Assembly: GCA_023091735.1 (NCBI GenBank)
Contig: JALKBU010000592.1
Coordinates: forward strand, 1 to 31,689
DNA: 31,689 bases
Direction: 5' to 3'
From: Trichomonas tenax
Lineage: Eukaryota; Parabasalia; Trichomonadida; Trichomonadidae
The notes under the pieces are model-generated. The model was not told where the DNA came from, did no database searches, and saw only the letters and a program-made list of their open reading frames with translations. Made by a program: the position numbers and the translations under genes. Shown here one piece after another: positions 8,867-17,174 of this stretch (its first letter is position 1; every line of letters begins with the position of its first letter).

Positions 8867-9994
8867 ATGCATCAAGTGAAACTTTTATTTTCATATAACA
8901 AACGCATTATTGATGCAACACTGAGTTTGGATATACCAATAACTGCAATTTTTGAGGAGCTCAAGTCTAAGCTCGATATTCAAGGCCCAAGTTCAGATTA
9001 TATAATATGGCATTTCAAAACTCATCCGATTGTCCCCGTTCCTATAGGATCAATAGGAATCAACAAAGACAAACCAATTATCATATTCTTATCGAAAAAA
9101 GATTTCAAAACCATCGATTCATATCTAAATACTTATTTTCCGAACTTGGTTTCTGAGGCATTACAAGCACCACAGGATGGGCTGTTCTTTTTAAGTGAAG
9201 TAAGTCGGCAATCTCAAATAATTAAACATATTTATGAACCAGAAGTCGCTAAATTCGTAGAAACGATCTTTCCATGCACATTATTCGAAAATTTAGAACC
9301 ATATGACAAATTAAAGCAGATAACAAACTGGTTTTGCACACAATTCTTCCAAAGGGTCAAAAATCCAGCCTGTCACGCTTGTGGAGGCCCAACAGTCTTC
9401 GCTGGACCGGTTCCGATCATACAGGATGATATTTCCGGCCAACCGATTGGCGCAGAGCTTTATAAATGCCCTGCGTGCGGTGCTGGAACTCGATTAACCA
9501 GATTCACTCATCCATGCGTCATTCTTCGCAATCACTATGGAAAAGAGCCTGAAGCTGCACTAGGACTGGCTGCCATTTTAAAGTATTGCGTATTCCAGTT
9601 TAGATTCGTCCTCGTTGATGTCGTTATGCATCTTTTAGAAGTGTATATTCCAAAATTAAAGAGGTATGTTACTGTCGATCCTTTCGCTAACCTCGTTGAC
9701 TGTCCGCTCGTTTACGAGTGTGGGTGGGGCCGCCAAATCAATTGGGCCATCGCTTACAGTGACAAGGAATGTGTTGATGTCACAGCGCGATATACTTACA
9801 GCCAAGAAGATTTGGCGCTAAGGAGATCGAAATTAAACTTTGCCGACTGGCTCACGAAGATGATTTCTTTTAGGCACCAAACACTCATCCAAGGAGCTCT
9901 AGAATCATTCAAGCAAATAGTCAGTAGTGACAAAGAATCATTGCTTGAGCATAGAGAGCCAACAGATCAGGAATTGTCCAATCCTCCTTTCTAA
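8867..9994 (+). CDS. PNGase (peptide:N-glycanase)-like protein lacking the catalytic Cys and His
   Basis: 375 aa. Residues 1-78 resemble a ubiquitin-like domain. The zinc cysteines C169/C172 and C201/C204 (CHACGG, KCPACG) precede a transglutaminase-like core. Family landmarks are clear: TRLTRFTHP (208-216), VTVD with Asp271, YECGWGRQINWAIAYS (283-298) and VDVTARY (303-309). PNGases deglycosylate misfolded glycoproteins exported from the ER, using a Cys-His-Asp triad. In an ungapped match to the family pattern GEWANCF, the Cys position is Gly233. The His, 21 residues on, is Met254 (with His255 next), while the Asp at +38 is retained as Asp271. The protein is therefore probably inactive as a glycanase but folded, perhaps a scaffold or binding factor. 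The frame extends to a GTG at 8858, but the first ATG is 8867. Confidence 0.85.
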   Translation: MHQVKLLFSYNKRIIDATLSLDIPITAIFEELKSKLDIQGPSSDYIIWHFKTHPIVPVPIGSIGINKDKPIIIFLSKKDFKTIDSYLNTYFPNLVSEALQAPQDGLFFLSEVSRQSQIIKHIYEPEVAKFVETIFPCTLFENLEPYDKLKQITNWFCTQFFQRVKNPACHACGGPTVFAGPVPIIQDDISGQPIGAELYKCPACGAGTRLTRFTHPCVILRNHYGKEPEAALGLAAILKYCVFQFRFVLVDVVMHLLEVYIPKLKRYVTVDPFANLVDCPLVYECGWGRQINWAIAYSDKECVDVTARYTYSQEDLALRRSKLNFADWLTKMISFRHQTLIQGALESFKQIVSSDKESLLEHREPTDQELSNPPF

Positions 9995-10491
9995 AATTGT
10001 TATAAAACGACTTTGTTATTTAGTAAACATAGAAATACGAAAACTCTTTTTCATCTAATATTGATTATTATCATGACAAATTTTATAATAATGTTATGTT
10101 ATTAGATGGCACTGATCTGTGTTATGATTGAGTTGAAACAGACCTAATCATTTGATACACAGCAGATGAATCAATTTTTTAGATCCGTGATATGCTTAAA
10201 ATTAAAATAATTTTCAAATCAATTTTCAAACTCATACAACGGAGTAATTGATTAAAGCCATGAGTGAAAGTTTATTAGATGATACTAAGATATGTAGTAA
10301 TAGTATTGAAATGAATGCAATTATTTCATGCACAGCTAAAAAATCATTTTATTGTGTGCGTGAAATGGATTTTGAAAAAATTGAATGTGAAATCCGAATT
10401 TTAAAGAAACAATCACTAAAACACAGCCTGGTGTTATAAAAAGGCGAAATCGAATAAAATCACAACCTTAACAAAATAATTCTATAAAATA
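9995..10491. other. Intergenic stretch with one small frame
   Basis: Convergent side between the PNGase-like and Rab genes. AT-rich; the 59-codon frame at 10260-10439 is listed separately. CAACGG at about 10237-10242 lies upstream of that frame. Otherwise I see nothing. Confidence 0.4.
10260..10439 (+). CDS. Possible small protein of 59 aa
   Basis: ATG frame beginning MSESLLDDTKICSNS and ending in a Lys-rich segment. No membrane segment and no recognised family. CAACGG lies about 18 nt upstream; it only loosely recalls the Myb-like element described in Trichomonas promoters. Could be a chance frame or a fragment. Confidence 0.25.
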   Translation: MSESLLDDTKICSNSIEMNAIISCTAKKSFYCVREMDFEKIECEIRILKKQSLKHSLVL

Positions 10492-11082
10492 CTAACAGCA
10501 TGGTTTTTCTTCCACAGTGGTCTCCGTAAATTTAACGCTTGATCGCATGCGATGATTTTCGAATGTAATATTTTGCTTGACAATCTTATTCATTTGTGAT
10601 ACTAAAGAATTAAACAGAAGTTCGATGTTTTCACCAGTTTTAGCTGATGTTTCGAACACTTCTACGCCTATTGACTTTGCGAAGTTCTGCATGGTCTCTA
10701 ACGAAACAGTTCTAATAGATACAAGATCAGATTTATTTCCTACGAGGACTATTGTACAAGAATCGCCACGTGCTGCACGAATTTCGTTTATCCATTGCTT
10801 TGATTTTGCGAAACTGCTCGAATCTGTTAAATCGAAAACAACAATGCCGCCATCAGCGTCCCTGTAAAACATGGGAGATAGTGCATGGTACTGCTCTTGA
10901 CCTGCAGTATCCCAAATCTCCAGTTGCGTTTCAATTGGCCCGATTAGAACTTTCTTCTGGAAAAAAGCGGGCTGTGTGCTCGGCATTGTATGCGGAGTGA
11001 AGCCGCCGTAAATGTAACGGTTAATTATCGATGTTTTGCCTGTGTGCGCTGATCCTACTAAAACTATTTTTGCTTTATTCAT
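10492..11082 (-). CDS. Rab-family small GTPase (Rab5/21/22-like subgroup)
   Basis: 196 aa, a full-length Rab. The nucleotide-binding motifs are all present: G1 GSAHTGKT (10-17), G3 WDTAGQE (57-63, with the catalytic Gln62), G4 NKSD (116-119) and G5 ETSAK (144-148). The double Cys at the C-terminus (195-196) is the geranylgeranylation site for membrane attachment. The segment around switch II (WDTAGQEQYHALSPMFYRDA) is closest to the endocytic Rab5/21/22 group. The protein would act as a membrane-trafficking switch, probably on endosomes. The ATG is the first in frame; the region before it is very AT-rich and lacks the TTTACRTGTCA motif. Family certain; subgroup tentative. Confidence 0.9.
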   Translation of the reverse strand: MNKAKIVLVGSAHTGKTSIINRYIYGGFTPHTMPSTQPAFFQKKVLIGPIETQLEIWDTAGQEQYHALSPMFYRDADGGIVVFDLTDSSSFAKSKQWINEIRAARGDSCTIVLVGNKSDLVSIRTVSLETMQNFAKSIGVEVFETSAKTGENIELLFNSLVSQMNKIVKQNITFENHRMRSSVKFTETTVEEKPCC

Positions 11083-11812
11083 TTTGGTGTAATTTGTAAA
11101 ATTGTAAAATTTTGAAAATCAAATTTTTGATCTCTACATACTGTGTGAAGTCTATTTAACATGTTTTGAAAACTGATATTGAAAAATAGTTTTTATTGTG
11201 GATATCGATTATGATTCTCAAATAATATCTAAATTTTAAATTATTTTTACATTTAATAAAGATTTGCAAAATTTCCAAAATTAATTTCGTTTTTTATCCA
11301 ATTTCTCTATTACTATTCATTTTTCCATGAGTGGCATATTATAGTTCTACTTCGTAAAGATCCGCACTACAAGTTTTAACATTAGATATTGTAAATATCG
11401 AAAAACATAAGCGATAATGCAATACCCATATAATATAAATCCATTTTCCTTTGAAGTTCTAACTCGGTCATAGATGTTATTCACTTTAAGCATTGATTGT
11501 GAATCATTTATTATAAAATGAACAAAAAGCTTGAATTTCGCCATAATATTTTAAATCTAGACTTACTTTAGTATATATGACAATATATTGTATGTGAGTG
11601 TTTTTAAACCTTTTTCCGATCCAGATATCAGAAATATGAACATTGATCAACAAATATCTATGGCTTTAGATATAAAACCGATTCCATTTTAGTGACACAT
11701 GCATCTTCATTGATTATTCAGCTCCTAATATTGATTTTATGAAAAATGCCAAATTAAAACGCAAATCACAAATCAAACAAAAGCTTTAACAAATAAACAA
11801 CAAACAACAAAA
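11083..11812. other. Intergenic stretch, no clear gene
   Basis: AT-rich DNA between the Rab start and the kinase stop. A 65-codon ATG frame on the minus strand (11347-11544, beginning MAKFKLFVHF) is mostly hydrophobic with no recognisable family. I treat it as unproven. Confidence 0.4.
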
Positions 11813-12727
11813 TCAATCAAACACATCAGGCACGAACTTGCTTCTCATTGAATCAGGAATATCATTAAAATATGGATGATGAAGTGCTTCAAGCGCTGTA
11901 ATGCGCTTTCGGGGATCTATATGCAGTAGCTTAAGTATTAGGTCTATAAATTGCACGTCATCTATTCTAACAACATCTGAAAAGTTTTTCGGCGCATATT
12001 GAGGAATAACAACAATTCCATCAACAATATCTTTGAAAAATGCACACATTTCAGGATCTGGTGAACCAAACACACTAAAAATTCTATGAATTTGGTCTAA
12101 TATTGAATCTCCTGTGAAAAGTGGAGTTTTTGTTGCAATTTCAACTAAGCAACAGCCAACACTCCAGATGTCGGCAGAAATTTCGTATATCTGATTATGC
12201 AAAAGGATTTCTGGAGGTCGATACCATAAAGTGACAATATTTTCTGTGTATTGTTGAATTGGAATTGTGAAGAATCTAGATAAACCAAAATCGCATATCT
12301 TTAGATATCCATCGTGGTTAATAAGAAGGTTATCTGGTTTAATATCGCGATGAATAACTCTGTGAGTGTGTAAATAGTATGTTCCTGCAAGCAACTGGAA
12401 CGCGTAGGACTTAACAAGTTTTGGGTCCATCTTTCCTGACTTCCTCATATAGTCTCTGATGTTCAAATCTAAATATTCGAGAACAATCGTCAACTGAGTG
12501 CCCTGTACGAAAGTATCAACAAGAGACACAATGTTTGGATGATCCATCTTTTTTAATATTGATATTTCGCGTAGAGTTGTTGAAGAAACGCCTTCATCTT
12601 CTTGGTCGAGTTTCATTTCTTTGATTGCCACGAATTTTCCTGTGTTTTTGTCCTTGCCCTTGAAAACCATGCCGTACGTTCCCTCACCAAGCTTTTCCAG
12701 TTTGTTGTAGCGAAGCTTAGGATCCAT
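11813..12727 (-). CDS. Cyclin-dependent-kinase-like Ser/Thr protein kinase
   Basis: 304 aa, a complete single-domain kinase of CDK size. The Gly loop is GEGTYG (14-19), with the Thr17/Tyr18 pair that inhibitory kinases phosphorylate in CDKs. The ATP Lys is Lys36 (VAIKEM) and the C-helix Glu is Glu54. The cyclin-binding helix reads EGVSSTTLRE (45-54) in place of PSTAIRE. The catalytic loop is HRDIKPDN (126-133), followed by DFGLSR (146-151) and an activation segment YTENIVTLWYRPPE with Thr161 at the CDK-activating-kinase site. All catalytic residues are present, so it should be active with a cyclin-like partner in cell-cycle or transcription control. TTTACATGTCA at 12767-12777 lies about 40 nt upstream and further copies follow. 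CDK family firm; exact class open. Confidence 0.9.
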   Translation of the reverse strand: MDPKLRYNKLEKLGEGTYGMVFKGKDKNTGKFVAIKEMKLDQEDEGVSSTTLREISILKKMDHPNIVSLVDTFVQGTQLTIVLEYLDLNIRDYMRKSGKMDPKLVKSYAFQLLAGTYYLHTHRVIHRDIKPDNLLINHDGYLKICDFGLSRFFTIPIQQYTENIVTLWYRPPEILLHNQIYEISADIWSVGCCLVEIATKTPLFTGDSILDQIHRIFSVFGSPDPEMCAFFKDIVDGIVVIPQYAPKNFSDVVRIDDVQFIDLILKLLHIDPRKRITALEALHHPYFNDIPDSMRSKFVPDVFD

Positions 12728-12766
12728 TCTAAAACAAAAAGTGCTCGTTTACAATTTATTTAGAAT

Positions 12767-12880
12767 TTTACATGTCAAAAATGATATTCGAAACGTCTCG
12801 ACTTGAGTGGTCCACTTTTCTAGAAAAGGTGACAAACTTACATGTCAGATTATATATTTTACACGTTAGATGACACGTAA
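12767..12880. promoter_or_regulatory. Cluster of TTTACATGTCA / GTGACA motifs upstream of the CDK-like gene
   Basis: Within 115 bp there are TTTACATGTCA (12767-12777), GGTGACA (12828-12834), CTTACATGTCA (12837-12847), TTTACACGT (about 12858-12866) and TGACACGTAA (12871-12880). Both orientations occur. The density suggests a multi-site regulatory region, or a second promoter facing right for which I cannot find a gene. Confidence 0.5.
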
Positions 12881-12899
12881 TGTGTAAATTGTGATTCTC

Positions 12900-13020
12900 A
12901 AGTGGAACCACCCAATGAATTGTTCACGAATTCTTTGGCTTGCAACGTTGCCACCCAGACAAAATTCATGCGATTTCGACTTGTAGCAGTGCCACCCAGA
13001 CAAATTATTAATAATTTCGG
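12900..13020. repeat. Degenerate tandem repeat, about 40-45 nt unit, three copies
   Basis: Read on the minus strand, TGTCTGGGTGGCA recurs at about 45-nt spacing (around 12998 and 12954), with a third diverged copy CATTGGGTGGTTCCA near 12910. The units also share AATT-rich starts. A 60-codon frame crosses it, but I read it as a DNA repeat. Confidence 0.5.
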
Positions 13021-14600
13021 CTTTTTTTACTTGAGGCCAATTTGACACTTTACAAAAATACCTTATTGTTAGTATTTCAAGAAACCTGTACCCCCCATTC
13101 CGACTTTAATGAACATAACATTACAATTTAAAGTAGGTATTTCTCTTTATATTCTAATCTTAATTCATGTGTTTTATAATCTGAATCACTCAGTTTAAAC
13201 TATATTTTAAAAAGTGGATAAGGTTAAAAGTCACGTTTTTTACGATTTATTTGACACTGTTTACATTAATAAAATAGTATATATGATATGGATTATTTTT
13301 CTATCGTTTTGATTTTTGAATACTTTATTTCTATTAATTAATAATTTCAGTATATTCATTGGGAGGCTATGAGTATAAGTTGGTGTATCACATTAACAAC
13401 ATGTTATATGTGCATGCATCTATGTATATTGTCGTCTCCGCAATGATTTCGTGTATTTATAATTTATAAATTAAGATACTGAACAATTATTCAATTAGGA
13501 GCTTGTATTATTTGTAATATGTTACTATGTTGTTGGCATATGATATATTTATAATAAATATTGCTATTTACTCAATAATAAACTGATATCAAATTGTTAA
13601 TGAAAAATATGAAACGATATTATATATGTTTAACACTACAACTATGTATGGCACCACATAATAGTTATATTTGCCCATACATGTTTGATCTGGTTCTGAC
13701 CCCCAGAGTTGATATACTTCTTCACGGTTTAATATGATTACAATATGTAAATATATCATTTTAACTGCACAATTATATTCTAAATGAATAGTTTGAAGTA
13801 TTTCATCGAACAAAATAAGCATTTGCGGACTTTTTTGTTTTGAATAAAAATTACTCTTGTAAACACCTCCTTTTAACATTGAGTTCATGCAAATGAACTT
13901 ACGTAAATATAGGAGAAACGGTTCCGTTGGAAGTTTAGAGTTATATATTTTATTCAAAACATTCACAAATAACCGGTGCTACTATGCGATTAAAACGAGC
14001 ATTACGGATATGGATAGATGCATGACTCCTAAAGCCGGATATCAGGATTTCATTTCTTCAATCACAATATATATGAGATAATGAATGTGCATGAAAGTAA
14101 AAAAGCTTATATGCACCTAAGTAAGCCAAGTAGAATAGAAATAGTCGTTGATTGTCCTTTAGATTTGTGAATGGACAAATCACAAGAAGTTATTGACCCG
14201 TGATTTCACATTTTTGCTGTCCTTGGAGATGATGATGCAGCTATTTGATAATTTTGATGGTAATACGTTGACCTTTTACGAATTTCAAAATAAAAAGGGA
14301 CAAAATCATCAAATAAGAACGCAGAACATTACAAAGATTATTAAACCATCAGCAATTTTGCAACCATCATATAAATAAATTTAAACGATAATTTCTATGA
14401 AGGACAACAAAGAGATATCATCAAGATTTGTGCCCTTTGTCCCACAATGATGTGGGGGAGTGTGTAGATAAAGCTCGAATCGAAAAACCAAATTGATTTC
14501 CCTTCGACCGTTTATACGGAAAAGATGCTGGCAGGTCTATATATATAAAAGCTGTTTATTTATAAAAAGCGCAAGTAGTATGGTTCGGAAATTTACAAAT

Positions 14601-15215
14601 TTACTGAATATTGCAGCAGCCCCCATTTTTGCCTCCTTCCTTAGCTGTCTTTTCCTCTTTCTTCTTGACTGGGTCAGTAACCTCATCCTTCTGGAAGTGT
14701 GGGTTGGCAGCACGCATTAAGCGAGTAACGGCCAAGAAAGCATTTTCAACGTTAATATTCTTTGAGGCGGATGTTTCGAAGTATGTGACGTGAACTGATT
14801 CGAAGTACTGCTTAGCTTCTTCTACTTCAACCTGGCGCTGATCAGCTAAATCGCATTTGTTACCGCAAGCAACGATTGGGATATCTTCCTTGCCGCTTGT
14901 AAGACGAATATCCTTGATGAAATTGTTGATGGCGTCGAATGATGATGAGTCAGTTAATGAGAAAACGACGATAAAGCCATTACCAGCACGCATGTAAGTT
15001 TCACGGATAGCTTCGAAGTCATCCTGACCGGCTGTATCAAGAATATCGAGTTTAGCTGATTTGCCGTCGACGTTGAGAAGTTTCACATAAGAATCTTCAA
15101 TTGTTGGGTCGTAAGCAGTAGAAAAACGGTCTTGGACAAGACGGACGGTAATAGCAGACTTGCCGACACCACCGGAGCCCATAACATAAAGCTTGTATGA
15201 CTCTTCCTCAGACAT
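14601..15215 (-). CDS. Ras/Rap-family small GTPase with a CaaX box
   Basis: 204 aa. Motifs: G1 GSGGVGKS (13-20), switch I YDPTIEDSY (35-43, with the conserved Thr38), G3 DTAGQ (60-64, Gln retained), G4 NKCD (119-122) and G5 ETSAS (147-151). The C-terminus is a Lys-rich stretch (KKKEEKTAKEGGK) followed by Cys-Cys-Asn-Ile-Gln, so the last four residues CNIQ form a CaaX box whose final Gln favours farnesylation. The protein is a plasma-membrane signalling switch of the Ras/Rap type. The leader contains TCATTTTTAGAG about 15 nt before the ATG, resembling the trichomonad initiator, and no TTTACRTGTCA copy. Codon use appears richer in G and C than neighbouring genes, as expected for good expression. 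Confidence 0.92.
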   Translation of the reverse strand: MSEEESYKLYVMGSGGVGKSAITVRLVQDRFSTAYDPTIEDSYVKLLNVDGKSAKLDILDTAGQDDFEAIRETYMRAGNGFIVVFSLTDSSSFDAINNFIKDIRLTSGKEDIPIVACGNKCDLADQRQVEVEEAKQYFESVHVTYFETSASKNINVENAFLAVTRLMRAANPHFQKDEVTDPVKKKEEKTAKEGGKNGGCCNIQ

Positions 15216-16354
15216 AATTCTCTAAAAATGAGATGTTTTCAAAAAGCACTAAAATTGAAAAACTAGTTTATCGTCGCCAATTTAAAAAAAAGGCTATAAT
15301 ACGAAATATATTATCGCTTGTATTTCTTCTTCTGCGACCAATTTTTTGAGGTTTGATAAGTTTAACGGTTTTTAGGGTGTTTAATGGCTGTACTAAAGTA
15401 GTATTTATATCATTTCACAAGACGTTTATTTTTATCGTTCTAAGAAAGGAAATCATAAAAGGTTATTTGATCTAATTGCTTTTTGTTCGATGCTGATCGA
15501 TAGATGGTATATACATCTAATCGGAATGCGAAAAGCGCATCAATGGGAAATTTCCATCTATAGTTTTCTCGATTTAATCATTTCATGCAGAATCAAATTC
15601 TACAGCAAAATTCATTTATGATATATAATGTAATGCACAAATATAGACAAATGGATACTACTCAATCAATATCTCAAAATTGTTGAATAATTTTTTGTTG
15701 CTAACCTTGAGAATGATGGGTATTGGTGGGGAACGTTTTTGTGTCTAGTGGGATCTAATGTGAGAATTGGAGAAGAAATAATCTCGAATTGATCAATTTT
15801 TGAATTATAATTTCGTGAACTAGTGCTGAGCTGTGAACACCTTCCTTTTCTGCCATAAGTGATGGTATTAAGTCCATAAACATGTGTTTATCACTTGGAC
15901 AATTGATAAATTTATTTCTAATAACTGTGAGAAAGTGATTTTTCTAAGGCAAAACACTACCAGATATCCTAAAACCGCTATATTCAAGCAGACAATGTCT
16001 CAACTTTAGACATATTTTATCGGTTTTTGGTAGGTAAACCATAGTCGCTGGATTTATGGAGTCTCGATATGGTAAAACTCTAAGCTTTCATGATTGGGAA
16101 CTGATTCTAGTGCAGTATGTCTACAATTTAGTATTTTTTACTGGAGAAATGTAATTTTATTGCAATATCCTCATGAATACATGGTATTTACAATATATTC
16201 CTCCATGCAAAGTTATTTTAATAATCCGAAAGCTTCAAACATGAATAATAAAAATTCATAAAAATATATATTCAAATCATTGATGAACAAATGTATTTTT
16301 ATAAATATTTTCGTGAATTGTATTGTTTTCTCGTTGATTGTTTTTCATTATATT
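15216..16354. other. Intergenic stretch of 1.1 kb, no clear gene
   Basis: AT-rich region between two divergent starts. A 42-codon ATG frame on the minus strand at 15755-15883 (beginning MFMDLIPSLMAEKEG) has coding-like composition and could be a small gene or relic. A small hairpin with arms ATGCG / CGCAT lies near 15526. The initiator-like TCATTA at 16345-16350 belongs to the next gene. Confidence 0.4.
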
Positions 16355-16357
16355 ATG
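16344..16357 (+). promoter_or_regulatory. Initiator-like element TCATTATATTATGG
   Basis: TCATTA agrees with the trichomonad initiator consensus TCA-pyrimidine-T-(T/A), with the putative +1 A less than 10 nt from the ATG. This fixes the start of the 208-aa gene. Established knowledge: Inr in Trichomonas is usually within about 20 nt of the start codon. Use here is inferred. Confidence 0.6.
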
Positions 16358-16981
16358 GATCCGAGGAAAGCGATTCCTGGACAAATGCCTGAGTCGATGC
16401 AGAAGCCAATTAAGCCGCCAAAGCCCACTTCCACGCCATACAATAAACAACAGCAGTCCAGTTCTCAAGATTTAAAGGCTTCTGCCGCAATAATGATAAA
16501 ACAAATTGTTAACATTTTAACTGCCAATCAAAACGCATCAAAATATAGACTAAAAACATTCACTGATGATCAACTGTGGAAAGGTACACTTTATGCAGTT
16601 AGAACTGCAGGAATGACTGATGAAGAAATCGATACCGAGCTTAGACGCAATCATCTTTTGTCATCTTTACTTCCACCACGAAATTCTGGCGATTATTCGT
16701 ATTTACAGGCTGTTACTGAAGTTTGTCAGCAAAAAGAAATCAAAATTGTTACACATGTCAATGAATTTGCGGATATTGTAAGAACATTCGACTTGGAGGC
16801 AATTATACAAATGGATAAAGACAAAAGAAGGCAAGTTGCTGAATATTGTTTAGAATATCAAACAGGAGTTTATGCTACACGCTGCAATCACATTAACTCT
16901 TTGATAGATAGCACTGATGAGCAAATTGAAATTCTCAAAAATCCAGCACCAAAAATAATTTCTTTAAATAGGCCTATATAA
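16355..16981 (+). CDS. Unrecognised 208-aa protein with a proline-rich N-terminus
   Basis: Not assigned to a family. Residues 1-50 are Pro/Gln/Ser-rich (KPIKPPKPTSTPYNKQQQ) and look disordered. From about 51 to 190 the text is helix-rich and soluble (for example MTDEEIDTELRRNHLLSSLL), ending with a short tail. No membrane segment is present if translation starts here. I chose the ATG at 16355 because TCATTATATTATGG places an initiator-type TCATTA 5-10 bases ahead, matching the very short leaders of trichomonads. The in-frame ATG at 16283 would add a hydrophobic AT-rich stretch that looks like translated leader. The helical middle could be a protein-interaction domain, but I cannot support a specific function. 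Confidence 0.65.
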   Translation: MDPRKAIPGQMPESMQKPIKPPKPTSTPYNKQQQSSSQDLKASAAIMIKQIVNILTANQNASKYRLKTFTDDQLWKGTLYAVRTAGMTDEEIDTELRRNHLLSSLLPPRNSGDYSYLQAVTEVCQQKEIKIVTHVNEFADIVRTFDLEAIIQMDKDKRRQVAEYCLEYQTGVYATRCNHINSLIDSTDEQIEILKNPAPKIISLNRPI

Positions 16982-17174
16982 GTGATACTCTATCATAATT
17001 ACGGTTCTCTATCTTTCCTATGCAAAGAAATTAGTTCTTATGTTTTTTGTAATTATCGAATGTTATTAAAATTGTTATTTAGCTTCATTACTCTTAATGA
17101 TTGAAACATATTTCATAATAACAACAAACATTTATAGATAAACTTTATAAATATATATATAAAAACAAGTACCA

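Larger units (their letters stand above)
12728..14600. other. 1.9-kb intergenic region: promoter-motif cluster, short tandem repeat, no clear gene
   Basis: From 12728 to 12880 it holds the kinase promoter region, with several TTTACATGTCA-like sites. From about 12900 to 13020 there is a short tandem repeat, listed separately. The remainder to 14600 is AT-rich. A 125-codon frame on the minus strand (13589-13966) and weak frames on the + strand (13887-14378) show no family features or good starts. A GC-richer patch at 14210-14280 and CCCACAATGATGTGGG near 14440 are unexplained. The last 100 bp are the 3' flank of the Ras-like gene. Confidence 0.4.

Noticed and set aside
13589..13966. 125-codon minus-strand frame
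   Set aside because: Starts on an ATT/TTG-type codon or late ATG, has Tyr/Val/Ile-rich AT-driven composition and no recognisable motif.
16283..16354. Hydrophobic N-terminal extension of the 208-aa protein (possible signal anchor)
   Set aside because: It is translated AT-rich leader; TCATTA directly before the ATG at 16355 indicates that the transcript starts downstream of it.
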